A stretch of DNA of 64,000 bases from Lachnospiraceae bacterium (GTDB lineage Bacteria; Bacillota; Clostridia; Lachnospirales; Lachnospiraceae), in contig JAFRKV010000040.1 in NCBI GenBank assembly GCA_017431515.1, positions 1 to 64,000 on the forward strand, read 5' to 3'. Positions within the stretch are counted from its first letter, which is position 1, and every line of letters begins with the position of its first letter. The position numbers and the translations under genes were made by a program. Below the pieces are notes generated by a model that worked only from the letters and a program-made list of their open reading frames with translations, was not told the origin of the DNA and ran no database searches. Below are positions 24,425-32,450 of this stretch, piece by piece.

Positions 24425-24452
24425 TTTCTTTTCTTTCCTCATGTGTGACTCT

Positions 24453-25442
24453 TTATGATCCTGTGATTTGATAGATTTCATCCGTGTTGGGCGGTGTCAG
24501 AAAACGTTTCTCCCCGTCCTTTACGATCAGGCGGTCTTTTCCTTCCATGGCTTTTCCGATGATCACCGCCGGAATCCCCTCTTGCTGCAGCGCCTCAACA
24601 AGCGCCTCTCCATCCCCGGCGGCCATCAGCATGCATCCGCTGCTGATCAGCTCATAAGGATTGATGCCAAAATACTCGCAGATTTCGATGGTTTCCTGCC
24701 GAACCGGAATCTTTCTGAGATCAATCTCCAGTCCGACTCCCGACGCCTCGGCAAACTCCCAGAGCGCGCCGTAGATACCGCCCTCTGTCACATCGTGCAT
24801 GGCGCTGACGCCGGCTTGGACTGCAATCACGGCTTCCCGCTGTACGGAAAGATGCTCTCCCATCTCTATCGCGCTTTGCACCAGCTTCTCCGGAAAGCGC
24901 TTCAGGAGTTCTTCTTTCCGCTTTCTTGCAATGATGGCGGTTCCTTCGATCCCGATCCATTTTGTAGCAATGATGTCCATCCCGGGACGCACACCACCGG
25001 TGGTCACAAGGGCGTCTTTCTTTACTTTTCCCACACCGCAGACAGAGACCAGAATCTGGTTCACGGCGCCGGTCACCTCGGTATGGCCGCCCATGATCTC
25101 CACATTGGCATCGGCGCAGGCCGCTTCCATCTGCTGCATCACTGCGCGGATCTCCTCTTCCTCCGTATCCGGGGGGAGGAGCAAAGTCACCATGAGTCCC
25201 ACAGGCTCCGCGCCGGCGCTGGAAAGATCATTCACCGTAATCTGCACCGCCAGGCTTCCGATCTCTTCTGTGGAGGCTGTGATGGGATCCGTGGAAAGCA
25301 CCAGCATCTCATCTGCTTCTAATGCCAAAGCAGCGCAGTCTTCTCCGATGGCTGCGCTGAGTAGGACTTCGTCCCGTCTGGTGTGCAGTTGTGTCAACAC
25401 GGCGCGTTTCAGCACCGGCTCCGGTAGTTTTCCAATCTTCAT
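24453..25442 (-). CDS. AIR-synthase-superfamily (HypE/ThiL/SelD-like) ATP-binding protein
   Basis: This 329-residue protein has the two-domain PurM fold: I-G-E-D-C-A-A-L and S-T-D-P-I-T near the N-terminus, N-D-L-S-S-A-G-A-E-P, G-G-H-T-E-V and, in the C-terminal domain, D-V-T-E-G-G-I-Y-G. It is closest to HypE-like hydrogenase maturation proteins but lacks the C-terminal Pro-Arg-Ile-Cys tail that carries the thiocyanate/cyanide group, and no other hyp gene is present, so a HypE function is not supported. The start at 25442 lies 4 bp after the VanW stop and lacks a separate Shine-Dalgarno, suggesting coupled translation; a longer frame upstream is out-of-frame overlap with the Ala-rich VanW tail. 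Confidence 0.8.
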   Translation of the reverse strand: MKIGKLPEPVLKRAVLTQLHTRRDEVLLSAAIGEDCAALALEADEMLVLSTDPITASTEEIGSLAVQITVNDLSSAGAEPVGLMVTLLLPPDTEEEEIRAVMQQMEAACADANVEIMGGHTEVTGAVNQILVSVCGVGKVKKDALVTTGGVRPGMDIIATKWIGIEGTAIIARKRKEELLKRFPEKLVQSAIEMGEHLSVQREAVIAVQAGVSAMHDVTEGGIYGALWEFAEASGVGLEIDLRKIPVRQETIEICEYFGINPYELISSGCMLMAAGDGEALVEALQQEGIPAVIIGKAMEGKDRLIVKDGEKRFLTPPNTDEIYQITGS

Positions 25443-25446
25443 CACA

Positions 25447-27135
25447 TCATTGTACCAGAATGGCATCCGCCTCTGCCTGATCCACGGGAGCCGCTGCCGC
25501 TGCCTGCGCTGCCGCATCCGCCGCTGCGGCCTGCTCTGCTGCCGCCTGCTCCGGTGTGGCTGCTGCTGCCGCCGCGTCAACTGCTGCCTGTGCTGCCGCA
25601 TCCGCCGCCGCGGCATCCGCTCCATTGATCTGTGCGGTTTCCGCGCGTTCGGACAACACATTATTCGCTCTGGATGCTGCTGCCGCATTTCCAGAATATG
25701 CCGCTACTGTGCTGTAGACCGTATAGGCATCGCCGGTGGCGATGGCCGCACTGACCGCCGAAGTCGCCGTGGGATCAGGAGATGCGATCCCGATCACAAC
25801 CGTCTGCGGTGTCCCGCGATAACTGCTGGAATTGACCTTTTCCCGGCTCTGCTCCACGCCGTCCACGGTAACGGTTTTCCAAAGCTCCGCGTTCTTTCCG
25901 ATATGAGCGGAACTGGTGGTCACGATGGTCCCGATGGGATCCGCCGAAGGCACAAAAGAATAGGTGCGGTCCGACTGGGAGGTCACCTCGCTCTGATAGG
26001 AGATCGAGCGGTTGGCCGGACGGGTCTCTTCTCCGTAGATCGTAAAATACAACTGCTTATCCTTGGTGTATCCTTCAATGTAAATCGGGGCATCCGTATT
26101 GTTCTTGAATTTAAAATCCTTGCCGGAATCCACCGCAATCGCCGCGTCGCGGGAAGGCTCCACATAGGAAACCAGCATGGAGTGCGGGGAACGGGTCGTC
26201 ACCTGAAGTTCCGAGAACAATACCGCGTTATACAAAGTGGAAGATACCTGACAGACACCGCCGCCATAGGCCTCCACCGTCTGACCGTTTTCATACGCAC
26301 CCGCCAGCTCATAACCGTTTGCCGCATCCGTCGGGCCGATGGTCGCCACCACCGAAAACTCCTCGCCAGGATATACAATGCTGCCGTTGATCAGGCTCGC
26401 CGCGCGCTCGATATTGGTGCACCGCGCCGCAGAGGAGGAACTGAAATCCGTATGGAAGGAACCGAGCACATCCTTCACACGGGAAAGGTCCTCGGAAGTA
26501 CCGGTAGGCGTCGTCACCTCCGTTGCCAGCGTGATCGTGGCATCATTTCCGTCCCATTGGGAAGTGATGTAATCCTGGATCACCTTGAGAGACGCCGGCA
26601 CATCCACCGTCACGCCCTGATGGCCCTCCGTCATCACAAAGCCGTCCGCCGTCTTGCTCAAACCGGCGCTCATTGCGTTCTCACCCAGCATATCCGCATT
26701 TGCGCTCAGCAGCGCAGCCGCCTCGGTTTCGTCAATGGTGAAAATGACGTCATAGCTTTTGCCGTTTTTCTCCAGATCCTTTTTATCCTTAAAACGGGTC
26801 AGGAGGTTGCCGGATTTGCCCACGTTCGCCGCTTCCTCCACCACCTGCGGATTTCCCCAGGATAATCCGAGATCCATCCCGGTCACCTGCATGGACTTGT
26901 CACCGGTAGTCAGTACAAAGGTGGTATCCTGGAATGCGGAGGTTTTCTCATTCAGCAGGTTTGTCGCTTCTTCCACGGTCATCCCGCTGACATCCACACC
27001 GCCGATGGATACGTGATCCGCAATCACCGCATCGGGATCTGCATACGCACCATACACGGTCACTGTCCCGAAGGAGAGAAACCCTGCAAAAAGAACCGCA
27101 GCCGCGCTATATAAAAAGTTTTTCAGCTTCATCAT
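25447..27135 (-). CDS. VanW-family cell-wall protein with Ala-rich C-terminal tail
   Basis: This 562-residue protein has an N-terminal signal or anchor helix (F-L-Y-S-A-A-A-V-L-F-A-G-F), two peptidoglycan-binding-like repeats (about 35-270) and a VanW domain (about 290-430) with Y-P-G-E-E-F-S, Y-G-G-G-V-C-Q-V-S-S-T and N-N-T-D-A-P-I-Y-I. The last 60 or so residues are almost entirely Ala, Gln, Asp and Glu, a low-complexity tail resembling surface proteins that span the cell wall. The role of VanW domains is not established. AGGGG precedes the ATG at 27135, and a promoter lies at 27204-27232. Confidence 0.88.
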   Translation of the reverse strand: MMKLKNFLYSAAAVLFAGFLSFGTVTVYGAYADPDAVIADHVSIGGVDVSGMTVEEATNLLNEKTSAFQDTTFVLTTGDKSMQVTGMDLGLSWGNPQVVEEAANVGKSGNLLTRFKDKKDLEKNGKSYDVIFTIDETEAAALLSANADMLGENAMSAGLSKTADGFVMTEGHQGVTVDVPASLKVIQDYITSQWDGNDATITLATEVTTPTGTSEDLSRVKDVLGSFHTDFSSSSAARCTNIERAASLINGSIVYPGEEFSVVATIGPTDAANGYELAGAYENGQTVEAYGGGVCQVSSTLYNAVLFSELQVTTRSPHSMLVSYVEPSRDAAIAVDSGKDFKFKNNTDAPIYIEGYTKDKQLYFTIYGEETRPANRSISYQSEVTSQSDRTYSFVPSADPIGTIVTTSSAHIGKNAELWKTVTVDGVEQSREKVNSSSYRGTPQTVVIGIASPDPTATSAVSAAIATGDAYTVYSTVAAYSGNAAAASRANNVLSERAETAQINGADAAAADAAAQAAVDAAAAAATPEQAAAEQAAAADAAAQAAAAAPVDQAEADAILVQ

Positions 27136-27203
27136 CGTACCCCTAGCTTTCCTTTCACGGGCTTCCACCGTGAATGCACTCTCATCCTCATCTGTTCATA
27201 GCC

Positions 27204-27232
27204 ATTCTATACGCGCGTACCGACTTTTTCAA
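27204..27232 (-). promoter_or_regulatory. Sigma-A-type promoter of the VanW gene
   Basis: On the minus strand TTGAAA (27232-27227), a 17-bp spacer and TAGAAT (27209-27204) lie about 70 bp upstream of the VanW start codon. Confidence 0.65.
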
Positions 27233-27311
27233 GGTACAAAACTCTTAAAGATTGCATCGGCGAGTCAGGGGGATTTGTGCAAAATGTGCCCATAGAGTAT
27301 AATAATCAGGG

Positions 27312-27428
27312 TTATAGCACCGCTGACACCACAAGCGTGAAAACCATGGTGCCGATGACTGCCACCGCAATGACAGTGGCGATGATGCGGTTCCGTTTCG
27401 AGAATCTGGGTGCCTTTTGTTTCGCCAT
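27312..27428 (-). CDS. 38-residue DUF4044-like membrane protein
   Basis: This short frame begins M-A-K-Q-K-A-P-R-F-S-K-R, a basic stretch, followed by a single hydrophobic helix to the C-terminus (I-I-A-T-V-I-A-V-A-V-I-G). GAGGAGG lies 6 bp before the ATG, an excellent site for so small a gene. The size and basic-then-hydrophobic plan match DUF4044, a family of tiny conserved Bacillota membrane proteins of unknown role. It is divergent from the gene at 27456. Confidence 0.75.
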   Translation of the reverse strand: MAKQKAPRFSKRNRIIATVIAVAVIGTMVFTLVVSAVL

Positions 27429-27455
27429 AGAGCCTCCTCTTTCGAAAGGATGTTT

Positions 27456-28079
27456 ATGTTTCCTTTTTTAACTGCTTTTATGATCTTTATCATCGTGCTG
27501 GCTGTCCTGCGCGTACGCGCCACCCGCTCGGAAAAGGAGCGGACGGACGCTTTCTGGGAAAAAGAAAGCAACGCAAACAGCGCGAGAAAGGTGGATCTTG
27601 CCACCATCACCTATTTTCAGTTTGACCCGGACAGTCTCCCGGCGGCGCCGGACGGGTCCTCCGACCTGAAAAGCGCAAGAGATGCCATCGTCGATGCTTC
27701 CAAACAGCAAATGCTGAACCTGAACGGGATCAGCAACACGGATCTGAAGCTGACCTATGGCCCGCAGAATCTGGAGGAACTGACGATCTACGGGGATCAT
27801 TTTTCCGACCTGGAGGAGGCGATCCTATCCTACGGCACGCTTCTGCACGACGAAGGCTATCTGAAGGAAGCCATAGCCGTGCTGGAAAAAGGCATCCTCC
27901 TGCCCACGGATCTCACACAAAACTACATCCGACTCGCGGACTATTACACAGAAGCGAAAACCGTGGCAAAAAGAGCGGATCTCCTCTCGCTTGCCGAAAA
28001 AAACCTGACCGGCTACGCCCTGTCCACAGTGCAGCGGCATCTCAGACCCCGGGAGGATACGCCGGACAAAGGTCATTAA
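27456..28079 (+). CDS. Membrane-anchored hypothetical protein with TPR-like C-terminus
   Basis: This protein of about 207 residues has one N-terminal transmembrane helix (L-T-A-F-M-I-F-I-I-V-L-A-V-L) followed by a charged soluble part. Residues about 115-190 contain two helix pairs of tetratricopeptide type (A-I-L-S-Y-G-T-L-L-H-D-E-G-Y, then A-I-A-V-L-E-K-G-I-L-L-P). The ATG at 27456 has AAAGGA 6 bp upstream and is preferred over one at 27450. The 3' end overlaps the convergent nth gene by 38 bp. I do not recognise a named family. Confidence 0.7.
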   Translation: MFPFLTAFMIFIIVLAVLRVRATRSEKERTDAFWEKESNANSARKVDLATITYFQFDPDSLPAAPDGSSDLKSARDAIVDASKQQMLNLNGISNTDLKLTYGPQNLEELTIYGDHFSDLEEAILSYGTLLHDEGYLKEAIAVLEKGILLPTDLTQNYIRLADYYTEAKTVAKRADLLSLAEKNLTGYALSTVQRHLRPREDTPDKGH

Positions 28080-28689
28080 GAAAGCACTCCGCGCATTTCG
28101 GATTTCGAGCGACGCAGATCGTTCTCCCCAGGGTGATGATCTGGGTATTCCACCGGATCCAGTGTTCTTTCGGAAGCGTCTTCATCAGCGCCTGTTCGAC
28201 TTTTTCCGGCTCTGTCTCTTTCGTAAATCCCAGTTTCTTTGAAATCCGCTTGACATGCGTATCCACCACAATGCTGGGCTGACCGTAAATATTACCCCGG
28301 ATCACATTTGCGGTCTTACGGCCGACTCCGGGCAGTTTCGTCAGTTCTTCTATTTCGGAAGGCACCTCTCCTCCGTATGTTTCCAACAGCATTTTCGCGC
28401 AGGCGATCAGGTTTTTTGCCTTATGGTGATAGAAACCGGTGGAATGGACGTCCTTTTCCATCGCGGAAAGCTTTGCCCCCGCAAATTTCTCCAGCGAGTC
28501 ATATTTCCGGTAAAGATCCTTTGTCACCAGATTCACCCGCTCATCGGTGCACTGCGCGGACAGGATCGTCGAAAATAACAGCTGCCACGGCGTTTCATAG
28601 ACCAGGTAGCACACCGCGTCTTTCCCGTACACTTCATCCAGACGGTCCAGTACGGCCTGCCTTCGGTTTTTTTCAGACTGCTGCTTCAT
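28042..28689 (-). CDS. nth: Endonuclease III (DNA glycosylase/AP lyase)
   Basis: This 215-residue base-excision repair enzyme removes oxidised pyrimidines. The helix-hairpin-helix L-P-G-V-G-R-K-T-A with its catalytic Lys, the catalytic Asp in V-D-T-H-V-K-R, and the C-terminal [4Fe-4S] cysteines (C-V-A-R-N-P-K-C-A-E-C-F-L-N-D-L-C) are all present. The start overlaps the upstream glycosyltransferase stop (ATGA), so it is the last gene of the long minus-strand run. Confidence 0.95.
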   Translation of the reverse strand: MKQQSEKNRRQAVLDRLDEVYGKDAVCYLVYETPWQLLFSTILSAQCTDERVNLVTKDLYRKYDSLEKFAGAKLSAMEKDVHSTGFYHHKAKNLIACAKMLLETYGGEVPSEIEELTKLPGVGRKTANVIRGNIYGQPSIVVDTHVKRISKKLGFTKETEPEKVEQALMKTLPKEHWIRWNTQIITLGRTICVARNPKCAECFLNDLCPAYPPGV

Positions 28690-29867
28690 GTGTCCCTCTT
28701 GATCCACTTCATGATGACTTCATTGATCCGGTTTTCCCAGGTATCATGGGCTCTGGCAGCGCTTCTGCCGCGATCCGCCATTTCCTGGAGTTCATGCGGG
28801 TGCGCCAGATAATCAGCCACCTTCTCCGGCATCTCTCCGATCTTTTCCAGAGAAAACATATACAGCTCCCTGCCGGAGGTAAACCGCTCCTTCATATAAT
28901 CGGAATCGTCCGTGACCACCCCTGCCCGCTGAAGCATCCCGTTAAAGACCCGGTCGTGGGTCCCCGCCTTAAACCAGGTCATCGTATTCAGGACAATTCT
29001 GGAACGATCCATGACCTCCGGAATCTCCGACGCGGAAACACGCCCCCGGAAATCAAACTTTGGATGCCCCGCCCATTCACAGGAATCCCATCCCGCGCCG
29101 TAAACAGTCACATGCACGCCGCTTTCCACAAGCCGTCTCACTGCCTGCTCCCGGTAAAACGAGACCGCAAAGGAATCCAGAAACCGAAGCCTCGTAATCT
29201 GCCGCCGCAGCTCCTCATCCGTATAATGCAGCCCTTCCGCCAGAAAATAGTCCTCGATCGCCTCTTCCGTGGTCTTATCCGGGTGGGTCGTAAGCTCCGA
29301 CAAGACCTCTTTGGAAAGCTTTAGTCCGTCGTATTCCGTAGTGCCGGAAAGATCCGGCACCAGTCCTTCCGCCACAAACCGCGCCAACGTCCCCGCATAG
29401 AGCACATCGATCTCCCGGTCCGCGATCAGCGGATGATGCAGCCCGTATTCGATCCCCGCGTGGGGCAGAAAATCCACATTCTCAATATGGGGATAAAACC
29501 GGCGGATATACTTGATGTGCCGGCGGTCCATGCATAGCAGAATTCCTGTGGAGGGCGCTTTCTTAAGGTGCTTGTCAAAATGAAAGGGATGATCCATCGG
29601 GATATTCAGCACCGGAATCCCTGCTTCCTCCCAGAAATTATGGCCGTCCAGCAGTTCCAGGTTAAAGCCCATCCCGTTAAAGCCGATGGCGGCCGTCACG
29701 GCATGCTCTTCCATAAAGGCGCCGAGTTTGGCCACAGCGGACGGCATATCGGCAATATTCAGATTCAGACATTGATAGCCCTTCTTTTGAAAGATCTCCA
29801 GAAACTTCTCCGTATACAGATCCAGCGTATCATAAATGCCTGAAAAAAAGACGATGCGACCTTCCAT
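28686..29867 (-). CDS. CgeB-like glycosyltransferase
   Basis: This 393-residue protein has no signal peptide. The C-terminal half (about 230-385) has the pattern of the spore-coat CgeB/Glyco_trans_1_2 family, with V-T-V-Y-G-A-G-W, F-R-G-R-V, I-V-L-N-T-M-T-W-F-K-A-G-T-H-D-R-V-F-N and a terminal helix. A sugar donor and acceptor cannot be predicted. The start is 1 bp after the upstream SGNH gene stop, and the end overlaps nth. Together with the MBOAT and SGNH genes it suggests a surface-glycan locus. Confidence 0.8.
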   Translation of the reverse strand: MEGRIVFFSGIYDTLDLYTEKFLEIFQKKGYQCLNLNIADMPSAVAKLGAFMEEHAVTAAIGFNGMGFNLELLDGHNFWEEAGIPVLNIPMDHPFHFDKHLKKAPSTGILLCMDRRHIKYIRRFYPHIENVDFLPHAGIEYGLHHPLIADREIDVLYAGTLARFVAEGLVPDLSGTTEYDGLKLSKEVLSELTTHPDKTTEEAIEDYFLAEGLHYTDEELRRQITRLRFLDSFAVSFYREQAVRRLVESGVHVTVYGAGWDSCEWAGHPKFDFRGRVSASEIPEVMDRSRIVLNTMTWFKAGTHDRVFNGMLQRAGVVTDDSDYMKERFTSGRELYMFSLEKIGEMPEKVADYLAHPHELQEMADRGRSAARAHDTWENRINEVIMKWIKRDT

Positions 29868-29868
29868 C

Positions 29869-30957
29869 TCAATGCTCCATCTGATCAAACAGTTGATTGT
29901 AGTCGTAATTCAGGTAGAACTCCTGCTCCTTCGCAAGCCGCTCTTCCCAGTTTTCTTTTGTCAGCGCGCCGTCCCCTTCCTTCATCCAATGCAGGATGTC
30001 GGAATTGATCCAGTCTCCGTAATGTAGCGCGTCCTTATAGTTCGCCAAATCTGTCGTAATATCCGTTTTGTCACTGAACAGGAAGAGCCGGATATTGTCA
30101 TAGGGCAGCATCTCTTCCACTGCGATCCGTTCCGCATCTGTCGTCCGGAAGAAATCTCCGGAGGTTTTGGTCAGTCCCCACCAGGCCGCGCTGACCGGAG
30201 AGAAGTAATAGTAGAACGTGGTTTCCGGATGCGCTGCCGCTATGGCAGTCAGGTTCTGGCGGACATTTTCCCGGACATTTTCCGCTTCCTCCTCCGTCAG
30301 ACCCGGAGAATACGGCGGATCAAAGAAGGGATAATAACCGCCCAGCACAGCATCCGCACCGAAGGTGACCCCGTCCATCCAGTATCCGTAATCATCAAAG
30401 CTGGTGATCCCGCCCTTTCTGCCGGCAGCCGCCTCCAAAAGCATAGGAATGCACCGCTGAAAGACCACATCCCGGTTAAAGATGTATTTCGTGTCATTCC
30501 AGAGATTGTCATCATACAGATAATCCGGGTATTCTCCCATATCGATCCGGAGAAGATCCTTGTCATCCAGAAGATATGCCATATCCAGACACCGGATCAC
30601 GGTTCCGATCTTCTGATGGTCAAAGGCCGTCTCCAGGTTCCGGTTGATCTCATAATAGGAACCGCCGGAAAACTGCGCTTTGATAGCATCCACATCGTAG
30701 AGGTCATCCACCTCACTGATCTTGGTATTCGCCGTCAGAGACGTCCCTGTGGAAACCGCGTCATAATCAAAATGCTTCAGCATCCCGTCATTCTGGCTCC
30801 GCTCATTATCCAGGGTGTAAAAAAGCCCATCCAGCGGCTTATGATAATGGAAAAACGGGTCAATCAGCACCACCATCAACAATACGCCGATCAGAAGCGC
30901 AACCAGTAAGATCAGATATCCTGTCAGCCATTTTTTACTGCTCATACGCATCCTCAA
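29869..30957 (-). CDS. Membrane-anchored SGNH-like (AlgJ/DltD-type) protein
   Basis: This 362-residue protein has an N-terminal transmembrane helix (about 8-30) and an extracytoplasmic domain. D-A-V-S-T-G-T-S-L near residue 66 is in the position of the SGNH block-I serine, and D-A-L-H-Y-G-D-W-I near residue 308 resembles the Asp-x-x-His block V. Such proteins accept acyl groups from an MBOAT partner and pass them to a surface polymer. The MBOAT gene is directly upstream with a 4-bp ATGA overlap, which supports this pairing. The glycan acylated is unknown. Confidence 0.8.
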   Translation of the reverse strand: MRMRMSSKKWLTGYLILLVALLIGVLLMVVLIDPFFHYHKPLDGLFYTLDNERSQNDGMLKHFDYDAVSTGTSLTANTKISEVDDLYDVDAIKAQFSGGSYYEINRNLETAFDHQKIGTVIRCLDMAYLLDDKDLLRIDMGEYPDYLYDDNLWNDTKYIFNRDVVFQRCIPMLLEAAAGRKGGITSFDDYGYWMDGVTFGADAVLGGYYPFFDPPYSPGLTEEEAENVRENVRQNLTAIAAAHPETTFYYYFSPVSAAWWGLTKTSGDFFRTTDAERIAVEEMLPYDNIRLFLFSDKTDITTDLANYKDALHYGDWINSDILHWMKEGDGALTKENWEERLAKEQEFYLNYDYNQLFDQMEH

Positions 30958-32438
30958 AAATTGTTATACACAAACATGGATTCGCTTCCGAGTCCCGTAA
31001 TACAAAGCACCAGCAGCAGCGCAGATCCCACAAGGGTCCAGACCGTATTGGGGTAAGAGCGCCTGGTCACATTTTTTGCGCACAGGCAGATCACAAAGGA
31101 TCCGGCGATAAAGACCACCATCATCACATTGGACGCGATGGTCTGCGCGGAAAGGATCGCAAGGGAGGACGCTCCGGTCAGCCACCCGAAGAAGGAGATC
31201 GCTCCCTTTACCTCCGGGATCAGAAACGCCACTGAAATCGTGTCATGGAACTTGAAATTTCCGGAGGTGAAAAAGAGCTTCAGATCCATCCACCACTGGC
31301 TCACGCTGTCCGCCTGGAACAAAAGCCACAGCACGGCAAGCGCCAGAAACGTCAAAATCCAGCGAATGACACGGGGAATCCGTTTCCACCCTTTCTCCCA
31401 GATCCGGTCCAGAATCTGCAATCCGCCATGCAATGCGCCCCACAGGATAAAGGTCCAGTTGGCTCCATGCCAGAGACCGCTGACCAAAAAGACGATCATC
31501 GTATTGAGATACGTCCTGGCTGCGCCCTTTCTGCTTCCGCCCAACGGAATGTAGAGATATTCCGTCAGAAACTTCGTCAGGGAGATGTGCCACCGCTTCC
31601 AGAAATCCCGGATGGAAAGCGCCTGATACGGGGAATTGAAGTTGTCCGCCAGATCGATCCCGATCATCTTGGCAATCCCCTGGGCCATATCCGTATAGCC
31701 GCTGAAATCAAAATAGATCTCAAACGCATAGCAGACTGCGATCAGAAGGATCTCCATACTGGTCGCCATACCGGACAGTTCATAATATTTGGTATAATTG
31801 ACCGCCGTTGCAAAGGTTTCGGCAAACAGCACTTTCTTTGCCAGTCCGAGGGTAAACATCCGAATCCCGCGGATCAGACAGTCCGGATTGCATTTCTTTT
31901 TCTCCGGATCCCGAAACTGCGGGATCAAAACCTCCTGCTTCGTGATGGGTCCCATGGCGAGCTTCGGGAAAAACACCACAAACAGGATGTATTCGAACAG
32001 GGTATTCTGCTCTGTTTTGCCCCGATAGGTATCCACCAGATAGCCGATCTGCTGGAAGGTAAAAAAGCTGACCCCCAGCGGCACCAGAATCTCACGGGGC
32101 GGAATCGCAAGGCCTGACAGATTGTCCAGCGTGGTAATAAAAAAATTCAGATACTTCACATAAAGTAGTACCAGAATATTTGCGGTAATGCCGAAAAACA
32201 GCATGGTCTTTTTCACACGGTCACGGGTTTTTTGAATGGCCTTGATAAAGACATAGTTCACCGCGATATCCACGCAGAGCACAAAAAACATCTTTTTCCC
32301 GGCATACAGATAAAAAAGGCAGGATGCAACCACAAGAAAAAGATTTCCCACTTTGACAGACCACTTGGAAAGCAGGAAATACAAGATCAGAAATGCCGGT
32401 AAAAAGCATAAAATAAAAAGGTAGGAATTAAACTGCAT
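30954..32438 (-). CDS. MBOAT-family membrane O-acyltransferase (AlgI/DltB-like)
   Basis: This 494-residue protein has about eleven hydrophobic segments and the MBOAT signature region R-D-F-W-K-R-W-H-I-S-L near residue 280, with the catalytic His in S-G-L-W-H-G-A-N-W near residue 318. It would transfer an acyl group, usually acetyl, across the membrane to the SGNH partner encoded next to it. It starts 12 bp after the MATE gene. Confidence 0.92.
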   Translation of the reverse strand: MQFNSYLFILCFLPAFLILYFLLSKWSVKVGNLFLVVASCLFYLYAGKKMFFVLCVDIAVNYVFIKAIQKTRDRVKKTMLFFGITANILVLLYVKYLNFFITTLDNLSGLAIPPREILVPLGVSFFTFQQIGYLVDTYRGKTEQNTLFEYILFVVFFPKLAMGPITKQEVLIPQFRDPEKKKCNPDCLIRGIRMFTLGLAKKVLFAETFATAVNYTKYYELSGMATSMEILLIAVCYAFEIYFDFSGYTDMAQGIAKMIGIDLADNFNSPYQALSIRDFWKRWHISLTKFLTEYLYIPLGGSRKGAARTYLNTMIVFLVSGLWHGANWTFILWGALHGGLQILDRIWEKGWKRIPRVIRWILTFLALAVLWLLFQADSVSQWWMDLKLFFTSGNFKFHDTISVAFLIPEVKGAISFFGWLTGASSLAILSAQTIASNVMMVVFIAGSFVICLCAKNVTRRSYPNTVWTLVGSALLLVLCITGLGSESMFVYNNF

Positions 32439-32450
32439 GAGTTGATTTTA

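Noticed and set aside
24453-25442. Assignment as HypE
   Set aside because: The C-terminal cysteine motif required for HypE chemistry is absent and no other hydrogenase maturation gene is nearby.
24453-25688. Longer start for the AIR-synthase-like gene
   Set aside because: The extra 82 residues are an Arg/Gln-rich out-of-frame reading of the VanW Ala-rich tail; the family begins at 25442.
24799-26865. 688-codon plus-strand frame opposite the VanW and AIR-synthase-like genes
   Set aside because: It is the mirror of high-GC coding DNA and the Ala-rich tail; the product is rich in Arg, His and Cys with no recognisable domain, and there is no ribosome site.
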